64,000 nucleotides of DNA, taken from NCBI RefSeq assembly GCF_001613305.1, contig NZ_BDCC01000012.1, positions 310,001 to 374,000 of the forward strand, given 5' to 3'. This document shows, piece by piece, positions 15,374 to 23,603 of the stretch. The notes under the pieces were generated by a model. The model had not been told where the DNA came from, searched no databases, and saw nothing but the letters and a program-made list of their open reading frames with translations. Both the position numbers and the translations under genes were made by a program. Position 1 is the stretch's first letter, and each line of letters begins with the position of its first letter. Source of the stretch: Nocardia vaccinii NBRC 15922 (lineage in GTDB: Bacteria; Actinomycetota; Actinomycetes; Mycobacteriales; Mycobacteriaceae).

Positions 15374-17113
15374 TCACAGCTCGTTCGGGCCGGGGGCCCC
15401 CGATCGGAGAGTGGATGTCGCTGTGCGTGCGCATTCCTCGGCCAGCTTCCGGCCGATGTCGTTGCGCAGCTGTTTCTTATCGATCTTTCCGACGTTGGTC
15501 TGCGGAAGGGCCGGCACCCACTCGAGCCGCTCGGGCCATTTGAACTTCGCGACGCCCAATGCCTCCAGGTGTTGCCGAACCTCGGTCATCGTCAGTGCCG
15601 TGCCGTCCTGCGCGATCAAATACGCGCACGTCTTCTCGCCGAGCCGGGCGTCGGGCATCGCCACGACCGCGGCGTTGGCAATATTCGGGTGCTTGACCAG
15701 CAGAAGCTCGATCTCCTCGGCATTGATCTTCTCGCCGCCGCGATTGATCAGGTCCTTGAGCCTGCCTTCGATCGAGATGTATCGCTGTCCGTCGATCACG
15801 GTGATCTTCGCCAAGTCGCCGGTTCGATAGAAACCGTCCGAGGTGAATGCGGTTCGATTGTGTTCGTCCGCATCGAAATAACCCGCGATGGTGTACGGAC
15901 CACGACAACTCAATTCGCCGACACTGCCGTCGGGGAGTTCGGCCTGGCCGCCGGGCTCGAGGATGCGGACTTCGTCGTCCGCGGACAGGGGCGTGCCGAC
16001 CGTCCCGAACCGCGCGGCGGCCGGCGCGTCCAACGGCGTGACCAGGAACATGCCTTCCGACATACCGAACATCTGCCCGGCCCACCGCTGCGTCCCGGCA
16101 TCGGCCCGCTCGAAAATCGAAGAGGTCGGTTTCGCCCCGGACATGACGATCCGTCGCAGCTGCTGTCGCGGCTCGTCGAACTCCGGCGAAAGCAATGCCT
16201 GGTAGTGACCGTGCCCGATGAGGACGTCCGTGGCATGAGCCTGCGTCATCAGCGGGAATGCCGTTGCGGTATCGGCGGTCGCCAGGATCAGGCACCCACC
16301 GACCGAATGAGCCCCGTGCAGCCCGCAGGTTATTCCCGCGTTGTGAATGAGCGGAATCAGGTGGGCGACTCGGGTGTTCTCGTCCCACCCCAGACGCCTG
16401 GCGTACAGCAGTGCGTTGTTCCAGTACTCCACGTGCAGTCGCGGGATCACCTTCGGGGCGCCGGTCGTTCCACCCGAAAGCTGGAATGCCACAACGTTTT
16501 CCGGATCGATCCCGGATTGGATGCGGTCCACGGTGGCACGCGCGTCGTCGGGCGTCAGCTCGGCCCCGAGCGATTCGAGCGCGATCAGGCCCGCGCCGTC
16601 CGACGGTGCACCGACGGTGATGATGTGCCGCAACGTCGGATGGCCGGTCCGCTGTTCCCGGGCGAAAGCGATGAGATCGAACGAGGTTCCACCCTCGACC
16701 AGATGAGCCACCGCGGCCACCTTGCGACTGATGTGCCCGATCTCGTGACCACGGTGTGCGGCCAATGTCGCGACGGGGACCAGGCCCGCCTTCAGACATC
16801 CGTACCACGCCCACACGGTCTCGAGCCGGTTGGTGACCTGGAAGACGATCGGATCTCCAGGTTGCAGGCCGAGCCGGGCGAGTCCGGCCGCGATCCGGTC
16901 CGTGCGGAGATCCAGTTCACCGAAGGTCACCGTTCCCTGCGCCGCGATCACCGCTGGGCGATCGGGAAATCGCCGGGCGATCTCGCGCAGTCGCTGGGCA
17001 AGCGGTGTGTCCGTCCAGGCTCCGGACCTGCGGTATCGCTCCATCCGCTCAGCCGGATACCCGACCAGCCGGTGCTCCCAGCGGGCTCGGCCCGGCCGAG
17101 CTGTGACCGTCAT
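15374..17113 (-). CDS. AMP-dependent aryl acid ligase, DhbE/SdgA-like
   Basis: 579 aa, ATG 17113 overlapping the hyuB stop by ATGA. The ANL signature FQLSGGTTGAPKVIPRLHVE (A3), FGMSEGMFLVTPLD (A5), YRTGDLAKI (A7) and GRLKDLINRGGEKINAEEIE (A8) are intact, with the catalytic Lys in TNVGKIDKKQLR near the C-terminus. The N-terminus (GYPAERMERYRRSGAWTDTPL) is the one seen in 2,3-dihydroxybenzoate/salicylate-AMP ligases. It would adenylate an aromatic acid. With the downstream aryl-CoA-type monooxygenase it resembles the sdgA/sdgC pair of salicylate degradation via salicylyl-CoA; sdgB- and sdgD-like genes are not seen. Confidence 0.85.
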   Translation of the reverse strand: MTVTARPGRARWEHRLVGYPAERMERYRRSGAWTDTPLAQRLREIARRFPDRPAVIAAQGTVTFGELDLRTDRIAAGLARLGLQPGDPIVFQVTNRLETVWAWYGCLKAGLVPVATLAAHRGHEIGHISRKVAAVAHLVEGGTSFDLIAFAREQRTGHPTLRHIITVGAPSDGAGLIALESLGAELTPDDARATVDRIQSGIDPENVVAFQLSGGTTGAPKVIPRLHVEYWNNALLYARRLGWDENTRVAHLIPLIHNAGITCGLHGAHSVGGCLILATADTATAFPLMTQAHATDVLIGHGHYQALLSPEFDEPRQQLRRIVMSGAKPTSSIFERADAGTQRWAGQMFGMSEGMFLVTPLDAPAAARFGTVGTPLSADDEVRILEPGGQAELPDGSVGELSCRGPYTIAGYFDADEHNRTAFTSDGFYRTGDLAKITVIDGQRYISIEGRLKDLINRGGEKINAEEIELLLVKHPNIANAAVVAMPDARLGEKTCAYLIAQDGTALTMTEVRQHLEALGVAKFKWPERLEWVPALPQTNVGKIDKKQLRNDIGRKLAEECARTATSTLRSGAPGPNEL

Positions 17114-19431
17114 CGACTCGCCACCGCAGGCAGCAGCCGGGCCAGTTCCGCGATGTGGTCCGGGTGATCGGCGGGCACGATGCCGGAGTAGACGGCGGTC
17201 CAGCAGCCCGGGCAGCACTGCTGACGGAAGACGACCTCGGTATCGACGTATTCGGCGGGATCGGAGGTCACCTGGGCACCGGCGGCGCTCGACGGGCCCT
17301 CGTACCGCGCGAGAGCGAGCTTCCCGGATTTGTCGTCGCCGAGCAACCGCCCGCAATGAGCGCATCCGATGACGCGGGCCTCGCCGATCGTGACCTCGAC
17401 GAGGTTGTCGTCGAGTCGGCGGGCATCGGTCAAATCCAGTGTGGCGCCCTGGTTCGGAGGCTGCGAGGAGCGGTCTCGCCGATGCTCTCGTATCGATGTG
17501 CGGAGTTCCTCGGTCCCGGCGGCATCGACCGCACCGTCGACGACGCGGACGCCGTACCCGCTCTCGGCACCGGCGAGCGTGACCTTGCCATTGCGGACAT
17601 CGGCCGCGACCGCCTCGGGTTCGCGCCGCAGCGGATCGCCGTACCCGCCACCGCCTTGCCAATGCATGTACAGCACCTCCCCCGGAGCCAGGAAGCTCTC
17701 CGCGTAGCAGGCGCCCAGTTCGTGTGTCCCGGCCAGTTCCTCCAGCGAGCCCGGAATCCGTCCCTCGGCCAGCATTGCGGCGACACCGGAGTCGCGAGCG
17801 AGGACCTCCAGTCCGGTGTTGCCGGGCAGGCCACCGGCCAGCCCGCCGTTCTGCGCCACGGCCTTACCCGCCGAGGCGAAGATCAGCCCCATCGGCAGGC
17901 TGGTGCCGTACGGGGTCACCGCCAACGACGCGCTCACGCCGCCTCGGTGACGGCCCGGTCCGCCGGAATCCGGCTCCTCACGCCGCCACAGGGTCAGCAG
18001 GGGATAGAGGAACTCGGTCATCTCGGTGTCGGGGATGCGTCCCATCGGAATGCAGAACAGTCCGCCGGTATCCATTCCGTCGGCCACCGGTCGGGCGCCG
18101 TAACCACCGGCCATCGGCTCCATGATGATGTTGAGGAAGGGCACCGGCTGCTCGGGCCGCTCATCCAGACCCGCGACCACCGCGGTGTCCCAGGTACCGC
18201 AGCACGACGCCTGGACATTCTTACCCAGCTCGATGTGCCGATCGAGCATCTGGGCCAGACATTCGGCGATCAGGTTGCCGGTGAGCCAAGCGGGTCCGAT
18301 CGGGCCGCGGCTGACCGCCGCGGGGAAGGTGGCATTGTTGAGCGTCCCCTCCTCCGATACCAGGTCGAAGCAGCGCATGAGCCCACCCGCCGACCACGGG
18401 ATGTCGCCCGCGAGAATCGGGAGCAGAGCCAGCATCACCCCGCCGCGCATTCCGGCATAGGTGCAGTTGATGACGCCCGACTGCGGATCGGTGCCGGTGA
18501 AGTCGAAGACCAGATGGTCACGATTCTTCGTCATCGCCACGGTGATCTTGTGCACCTCGCGGTCGCCGACCTGGGACTGGTCCTGATAGCCGGTGGCCCG
18601 CCAGGTCCCGTCGGGCAGATCGGTCAACTTCGCCCGCAGCCGGGTCTCGGCGTCGGCCATCATGCGCTTCATGACCGCTTTCACGGTGTCCGCGCCGTAC
18701 TGTTCGATGACCGCGAGCAACCGGTTGCGGCCCACCGTGTTCGCCCCGATCTTCGCCCGCAGGTCCAGGCCCACCAGCATGGGCACCCGCGAACGGCGTA
18801 CCCAGGCATCGGCGACGTCGCGCTGGAGTTCGTAATCGCGGACGACCTTGATCGGCGGGGTGGGCACCGATTCGGAGAACACGTCCTTGGCCGCGGGGTC
18901 GAACGATCCGAGCCCGGAGCCGCCCAGATCGGGTTCGTGACAGATCGCGCTGGTCCAGCCGAACAGCTTTCCGTCGTGGAACACCGGTTGGTACACGATC
19001 ACATCACTTTGGTGCAGCCCGCCACCGACCCACGGGTCGTTGCACAGGAACATGTCACCGGCGGTGATGCCGGGGTTCGTGGCCCGGTTCCGCAACGTCC
19101 AGTAGATCGCCAGATCGACCGCACCGACCAGCATCGTGTTGTAGAGCCCGACCTGTACCTCCTGGCCGAGTTCGTCGCTGATGGCGAAGTCGAAGTCGTT
19201 GGCGTCGGTCACGATCGGTGAACCCGACATGCGCTTGAGGGCCTCGCCCATCTCATCGGTCACCGACCAGAGCCGATGCCGGATCACCTCGTAGGTGAGC
19301 GGGTCGACACTGTCGATCTGTTCCTGGGTGACGGTGTGCACGGGCACCGACGGCGGCAGCGAACGCCGCAGGGCGTCGAGGTCCGGGGGTCGGCTCGCGA
19401 AACCTTCGGAACCGGGGATCGGTGTGGTCAT
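17110..19431 (-). CDS. Hydantoinase B/oxoprolinase-family subunit with Cys-rich C-terminal domain
   Basis: 773 aa from ATG 19431. The HyuB core spans residues about 35-620 (DPLTYEVIRHRLWSVTDEMG, GDMFLCNDPWVGGGLHQSDV, FDFTGTDPQSGVINCTYAG, GGPGRHRGGVS, GGGGYGDPLRREPEAVAADV). After it comes about 100 residues with paired cysteines (VIGCAHCGRLLGDD and FRQQCCPGCWTAVYSG), which looks like the zinc-binding small subunit of acetone/acetophenone carboxylases fused on. It should pair with the HyuA protein encoded upstream in an ATP-dependent cyclic amide hydrolase or carboxylase. The fusion favours the carboxylase branch, but this is inference. Confidence 0.85.
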   Translation of the reverse strand: MTTPIPGSEGFASRPPDLDALRRSLPPSVPVHTVTQEQIDSVDPLTYEVIRHRLWSVTDEMGEALKRMSGSPIVTDANDFDFAISDELGQEVQVGLYNTMLVGAVDLAIYWTLRNRATNPGITAGDMFLCNDPWVGGGLHQSDVIVYQPVFHDGKLFGWTSAICHEPDLGGSGLGSFDPAAKDVFSESVPTPPIKVVRDYELQRDVADAWVRRSRVPMLVGLDLRAKIGANTVGRNRLLAVIEQYGADTVKAVMKRMMADAETRLRAKLTDLPDGTWRATGYQDQSQVGDREVHKITVAMTKNRDHLVFDFTGTDPQSGVINCTYAGMRGGVMLALLPILAGDIPWSAGGLMRCFDLVSEEGTLNNATFPAAVSRGPIGPAWLTGNLIAECLAQMLDRHIELGKNVQASCCGTWDTAVVAGLDERPEQPVPFLNIIMEPMAGGYGARPVADGMDTGGLFCIPMGRIPDTEMTEFLYPLLTLWRREEPDSGGPGRHRGGVSASLAVTPYGTSLPMGLIFASAGKAVAQNGGLAGGLPGNTGLEVLARDSGVAAMLAEGRIPGSLEELAGTHELGACYAESFLAPGEVLYMHWQGGGGYGDPLRREPEAVAADVRNGKVTLAGAESGYGVRVVDGAVDAAGTEELRTSIREHRRDRSSQPPNQGATLDLTDARRLDDNLVEVTIGEARVIGCAHCGRLLGDDKSGKLALARYEGPSSAAGAQVTSDPAEYVDTEVVFRQQCCPGCWTAVYSGIVPADHPDHIAELARLLPAVASR

Positions 19432-19480
19432 GGTTCTGTACTCCTGTGGCGAGATCTGGTTCGGACTCGGACGGTCCGGG

Positions 19481-21583
19481 TCAGTCGACGGTGATGTGCA
19501 AGTTGCCGAGCCGGTCGATCGAGCCGGTCGTGTCGTGTGGCACCACCACGGTCGTGGTCGGCACTTCGATGACGGCGGGCCCGCGCAGGACATGGCCCGC
19601 GCGCAACTTCGCGTAGTCGTAGATATCGGTGTCCACATAGCCGCGCCGACCATCCAGGCACACTTTTCTGGTTCCCACGTGCGCCGCGCGCGGGTCCGAT
19701 GATTCCGCGGCGGCCAGAGCCGGCAGTTCGGGCGTGAACGGCAGGACGCCGGTGCCGCGCACCCGGTAGGTGATCGCCTGGATGCCCGCCTCCCGGAATC
19801 CGCTGTCGGGACCGTAGAGGTCCGCGTAACGCTGTTCGAACATGGCCGAGGCCTCCGCGATTTCGGCGGCGCCGAGCGCACCGGCCGGGATCGGCGTCGC
19901 GACCTCCGCCAGCTGCATCGTGTACCGCATATCGATCTCGCGGCTGATTTCGATCGTGGCGAACCGCAATCCCTGCCGCGACAGCATCTCCCGGACCTGC
20001 TCTTCGAGTTGTTTGAAGTTCCGCTCGACACGCGCAGGGTCCAGCGGCATCACCGCGGGGTCCGAAAGTTCCTTGGCCAGAACGATATTCGAGGATGCCA
20101 GGCCGTAGGCGGAGAACGCCGACGCGACCTGGCCGAGGGGCACGACGACATTCTCGACGCCGATCTCCTGTGCGTAGAAACCGCAGTGCGCGGGGCCTGA
20201 TCCGCCGAAGGCGTACACGATGAACTCGCGTGGGTCGTGCCCCGCCTCGACGACGGTCTTGCGTAACAGGTCACCGGTCTGCGCGTTCTGCACCTCGTAG
20301 ATCGCCGCAGCGGCATCCTCGACCGACAGGCCCAGCGGCTCGGCGATGCGGGCCCGGATCGCCTGCCTCGCGAGCTCGAGGTTCAGCGCTTTTCGGCCGC
20401 CGAGCAGTCCACGCTCGGGAAGGATGCCGAGCACGAGGTTGGCGTCGGTGTTCGTCGGTTCGGCGCCGCCCTGCCCGTAGCAGGCAGGACCCGGGACCGC
20501 CTGCGCGCTGTGCGGCCCGATCTGCAGGTTCCCGCCCGCGTCGAGCCAGGCGATCGCGCCGCCACCGGAGCCGATCGCGTGCACCTCCAAGGTGGGCACG
20601 TTGATCGGATGGTGGTTGATGATGGTGGTCGACGAACGTACCGGCTCACCGTCCACGACGAGTCCGGCAAGAAATGTCGTTCCGCCGGCATCGGTGGCGA
20701 TGATGTTGCGGTGGCCCAACTGCCTGCCCAGTGACACGGCGCCGACCACACCACCGGTCAGGACCGAACCGACGGTGGAGATCGCGTTGCCCGGCGCTTC
20801 CGCCGCCGCGACCGCCCCACCGTTGCTCTGCATCACCAGCAGCGGTCCCGCGAGCCTGCGATCACGCAGCTTGCTCTCCAGCTCACCGAGATAGTTCCGT
20901 AGTCCCGGGCCGATCTGTGTGCTCATGATCGTGGTCGCGTTGCGCGCGAACTCGCGGATCCGCGGGCTCACCTCACTGGACAGGGATACGAACACGGTGG
21001 GGTCGATCTCGTGCACGATCTCGCGGATCCGACGCTCGTGCGTCGCGTTGCGGAAGGACCACAGCAGCGATACCGCGATGGCCGAAATCCCGTCGGCGAG
21101 CAGGGTTTTCACTGCTGAGCGCACTTCGTCCTCGTTCAGCGCCACCACGACGCGGCCGTCACGATCGACCCGCTCGGTCACCTCGAGCGCGTGCCGCTTG
21201 GCGACCAGCCCGTGGGATTTGCTCTGGTCCAGCACATTCTGCAGCTGTTCGGCGGAGCGGCCGAGGTAGCGACCCTCGACGTTCATGATGTAGATCGAGT
21301 CGCGGTGCCCCTTGGTGGTGAGGAAGCCGACGTCCGGCACCTGGTTCATCACCAGCGCGTTCAGCGACGACGTGGTGCCGTGCGCGATGTGGTGGGTGTC
21401 GGCCAACATGTCCTCCAGCGGCCGTCCGAGCTGTTCGGCCAGCACGTCGAGCACATCCATCACGCCCTGGGAGTAATCCGGTGGCGTGGACGGCGCCTTT
21501 CCGGCGAGTACGAGCCCATCTCCGTCGTCGAGGACGGCGTCGGTGAACGTGCCACCGACATCCACACCGATCACATATGCCAT
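19481..21583 (-). CDS. Hydantoinase A/oxoprolinase-family ATPase subunit
   Basis: 700 aa from ATG 21583. The phosphate-binding start YVIGVDVGGTFTDAVLDDGD is followed by HGTTSSLNALVMN, LTTKGHRDSIYIMN, IIATDAGGTTFLAGLVVDGE, IGSGGGAIAWLDAGGNLQIG, VPGPACYGQGG and YAFGGSGPAHCGFYAQEIG, all standard HyuA/ApcA-type blocks. It binds and hydrolyses ATP to activate a lactam, imide or ketone. The gene is the first of the leftward operon; hyuB starts 50 bp downstream. The promoter at 21654-21682 lies under a cluster of TTGAC/GTCAA sites. Substrate cannot be read from sequence. Confidence 0.9.
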   Translation of the reverse strand: MAYVIGVDVGGTFTDAVLDDGDGLVLAGKAPSTPPDYSQGVMDVLDVLAEQLGRPLEDMLADTHHIAHGTTSSLNALVMNQVPDVGFLTTKGHRDSIYIMNVEGRYLGRSAEQLQNVLDQSKSHGLVAKRHALEVTERVDRDGRVVVALNEDEVRSAVKTLLADGISAIAVSLLWSFRNATHERRIREIVHEIDPTVFVSLSSEVSPRIREFARNATTIMSTQIGPGLRNYLGELESKLRDRRLAGPLLVMQSNGGAVAAAEAPGNAISTVGSVLTGGVVGAVSLGRQLGHRNIIATDAGGTTFLAGLVVDGEPVRSSTTIINHHPINVPTLEVHAIGSGGGAIAWLDAGGNLQIGPHSAQAVPGPACYGQGGAEPTNTDANLVLGILPERGLLGGRKALNLELARQAIRARIAEPLGLSVEDAAAAIYEVQNAQTGDLLRKTVVEAGHDPREFIVYAFGGSGPAHCGFYAQEIGVENVVVPLGQVASAFSAYGLASSNIVLAKELSDPAVMPLDPARVERNFKQLEEQVREMLSRQGLRFATIEISREIDMRYTMQLAEVATPIPAGALGAAEIAEASAMFEQRYADLYGPDSGFREAGIQAITYRVRGTGVLPFTPELPALAAAESSDPRAAHVGTRKVCLDGRRGYVDTDIYDYAKLRAGHVLRGPAVIEVPTTTVVVPHDTTGSIDRLGNLHITVD

Positions 21584-21648
21584 TGCCGCTGCGCTCCTTC
21601 GGACAGTGGTGAGGCCGAATCCGACCAACCCAACCTGTTTTACGATGG

Positions 21649-21682
21649 CGTCAAGTATTTGACGTGCAAGACGACATGTCAA
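21649..21682 (+). promoter_or_regulatory. Cluster of TTGAC/GTCAA inverted half-sites
   Basis: CGTCAA-GTAT-TTGACG (21649-21664) is a perfect 6-bp inverted repeat. TTGACGTG (21659-21666) faces CATGTCAA (21675-21682) with 7 of 8 bases paired. Another GTCAA occurs at 21878-21882, just downstream of the rightward promoter. One regulator binding these half-sites could control both operons. Which regulator is not known; the tetR at the end of the leftward operon is a candidate. Confidence 0.5.
21654..21682 (-). promoter_or_regulatory. Promoter of the leftward hyuA operon
   Basis: On the minus strand TTGACA (21682-21677) is followed after 17 bp by AATACT (21659-21654), placing the start near 21647, about 64 bp before the hyuA ATG. 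The -35 box is itself one of the TTGAC half-sites of the adjoining operator cluster, so a bound regulator would compete directly with RNA polymerase. Confidence 0.55.
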
Positions 21683-21837
21683 GGGGCTTCGGTGACTTCG
21701 ATCACTTCACTGCCGTCAAAGGCGTTGCACGCCAGGCCAACTCCACTCCGACACTCATTACGGAGCGATAGATGACAGCCCGGTCGCTCGCACGAGGCAC
21801 ACGGACACCCACCCCACTCGCACCAGCCACACCACCC

Positions 21838-21867
21838 TTGACTAATCTGTCTCAATCGTCGAATAAT
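21838..21867 (+). promoter_or_regulatory. Promoter of the rightward isomerase operon
   Basis: TTGACT (21838-21843) and AATAAT (21862-21867) are 18 bp apart, giving 5/6 matches for each box. The predicted start is near 21874, about 53 bp before ATG 21927. A GTCAA half-site at 21878-21882 sits at the start of the transcript. Confidence 0.55.
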
Positions 21868-21926
21868 TTTCGCACACGTCAAACTTTTGCTGAATGGCCT
21901 TCGAGGAACAGATCGGAAGGAAAGAG

Positions 21927-22682
21927 ATGCACAGACACCGGATCGGGCTGGTGGTGCCCAGCTCCAACGCCACCGTCGAGACGGAGATGCCCCTACTGCT
22001 GTCGCGGCATCCCGAGGCCGAGTTCTCGTTCCACTCGTCCCGGATGCGGATGAACACCGTCTCCCCGGAAGGGCTCGCGGCGATGAACGCGCAGCGCGAG
22101 CGGTGCATTCTGGAAATCGCCGACGCATCCCCCGAGGTCATCCTGTATGCCTGCCTGGTAGCGGTCATGGTGGGCGGGCCCGGGGAACACCAAAGGGTGG
22201 AGAGTGCTGTCGCCGAACAACTCGCCACCGGCGGCTCCCCGGCACTCGTCCGCTCGAGTGCCGGAGCCTTGGTGGAGGGATTGCGGGCGCTGCGGGCGAC
22301 GCGAGTCGCACTGGTCACTCCGTACATGCGACCGCTCGCGCAGCAGGTCGTGCGGTACATCGAGGCCGAGGGCTTCACCGTCACCGACTGGCGGGCGCTC
22401 GAGGTCGAGGACAACACCGACGTCGGATGCATCCCCGGTGACCAGGTCATGGCAGCGGCCCGATCGATCGACCTGAGCGACGTCGATGCGCTCGTGATCT
22501 CGTGCTGCGTCCAGATGCCCTCATTGCCTCTGATCGAGCCCGCCGAGCAGGAGTTCGGCATTCCCGTGCTGTCCGCGGCGACCGCCGGTGCCTACAGCAT
22601 CCTGCGCAGCCTGGGCCTCCCGGTCGCCATACCGGGCGCCGGCAGCCTGCTGCGCGCGGACGCCACCGTCGCCGCCGGCTGA
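21927..22682 (+). CDS. Maleate cis-trans isomerase/Asp-Glu racemase superfamily protein
   Basis: 251 aa from ATG 21927, preceded by GGAAGGAAAG. The start HRIGLVVPSSNATVETEMP is typical of maleate isomerase and arylmalonate decarboxylase relatives. Two catalytic cysteines are present: one in VILYACLVAVMVG (about residue 75) and one in DALVISCCVQMPSLPLI (about residue 194). Maleate isomerase uses such a Cys pair to convert maleate to fumarate, a late step in several aromatic or heterocycle pathways. It is the first gene of a four-gene rightward operon. Racemase or decarboxylase activity remains possible. Confidence 0.82.
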   Translation: MHRHRIGLVVPSSNATVETEMPLLLSRHPEAEFSFHSSRMRMNTVSPEGLAAMNAQRERCILEIADASPEVILYACLVAVMVGGPGEHQRVESAVAEQLATGGSPALVRSSAGALVEGLRALRATRVALVTPYMRPLAQQVVRYIEAEGFTVTDWRALEVEDNTDVGCIPGDQVMAAARSIDLSDVDALVISCCVQMPSLPLIEPAEQEFGIPVLSAATAGAYSILRSLGLPVAIPGAGSLLRADATVAAG

Positions 22683-22704
22683 CCGACCACCGTTTGGAGT
22701 CATC

Positions 22705-23361
22705 ATGAGCGAACTCGCACACACCGTCCGGGGCGTCGACCACGTCGCCTACCCGACTTTCGACCCTGCCGCGACGGTCGCCTTCTACCGTGACGTGCTC
22801 GGATTCCCTGTCGTGCATTCGATCTGCGCGGCCGGGTGGGGTCCGGACAAACATCCCGATTTCATTCACTTCTTCTTCGATATCGGCAACGACGATCGCC
22901 TGGCGTTCTTCTACTACTTCGGCCTCGAGCCGCTCGACGGCGGACCGCAGGGCGACGCGTACTCGCGCTTCGAGGCAGACGTGCCGATCTGGTTCATCCG
23001 CTCGCGCCACCTGGCCATTCACGTCGACGGCGAATCCGAGCTCCTCGAATACCGGCGCCGTCTGGACGGCAGCCGATGGCCGGTGGAAATGCAGATTCAG
23101 CACGAAACCATCGAATCGATCTACACCCACGACCCGAACGGCTACATGATCGAGATCACCCGCGCGCTTCGCCCGGTCACTCCCCAGGAAGATCTCGACG
23201 CGAATCTGACCATCGACGCGCTGGTCGAGGTCGCGTCGCAGCCGAACCCGAGCATGGCCGCGCTGCTGGCCCGCAAGGCCGAACTCATCGTCGAGCGCGC
23301 GGCGGCCTGGCAGGACGCCCACGATGCCCGCTCGGCCGATGCCGGGGTGGTGGCGAAATGA
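22705..23361 (+). CDS. VOC-family (glyoxalase/bleomycin resistance/dioxygenase) metalloprotein
   Basis: 218 aa from ATG 22705 with TTTGGAG as ribosome site. The N-terminal motif VRGVDHVAYPTFDPAATVAF supplies the first metal His; RHLAIHVDGESELLEYRRR supplies the second, and DPNGYMIEITRAL the Glu, matching a vicinal-oxygen-chelate metal site. The fold has one paired module and a helical tail (residues about 165-218). It may be a ring-cleavage dioxygenase, isomerase or lyase acting on an intermediate of the divergent operon. The stop overlaps the next start (ATGA, 23358-23361). Confidence 0.8.
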   Translation: MSELAHTVRGVDHVAYPTFDPAATVAFYRDVLGFPVVHSICAAGWGPDKHPDFIHFFFDIGNDDRLAFFYYFGLEPLDGGPQGDAYSRFEADVPIWFIRSRHLAIHVDGESELLEYRRRLDGSRWPVEMQIQHETIESIYTHDPNGYMIEITRALRPVTPQEDLDANLTIDALVEVASQPNPSMAALLARKAELIVERAAAWQDAHDARSADAGVVAK

Positions 23362-23603
23362 CGACGCTGTTCATCCTCGACGTTCCCGAGAACAAGCCGG
23401 TCACCGAGGTGGCCGGACACGATTCCTCGATCACCGTCGACCGCGTCGGACCGTATTTCAAACTCACTTCGGCCGGGCCGATCGTGATCGATCGCCGCGC
23501 GACCGGCTGCCGGCACGCCGTCTGGTACAGCAGTGTGGCCGGTCTCGTCGACTCGGTCATCACGCAGTGGGACAAGGACGCGATGAAGGTGGAACCCCGA
23601 TGA
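23358..23603 (+). CDS. Small conserved-looking protein of unknown function
   Basis: 81 aa, coupled at both ends by ATGA overlaps (23358-23361 and 23600-23603), which strongly supports translation. It has no signal peptide or membrane helix. The sequence (MTTLFILDVPENKPVTEVAG at the start) looks like a compact beta-rich fold with a single Cys-His pair in TGCRHAVWYSS. I do not recognise the family. Coupling between a VOC protein and a hydrolase suggests an accessory subunit or small binding protein of the same pathway. Confidence 0.7.
   Translation: MTTLFILDVPENKPVTEVAGHDSSITVDRVGPYFKLTSAGPIVIDRRATGCRHAVWYSSVAGLVDSVITQWDKDAMKVEPR

Noticed and set aside
17155..19221. 688-codon rightward frame opposite hyuB
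   Set aside because: It mirrors the hyuB codons and has no recognisable domain or ribosome site.
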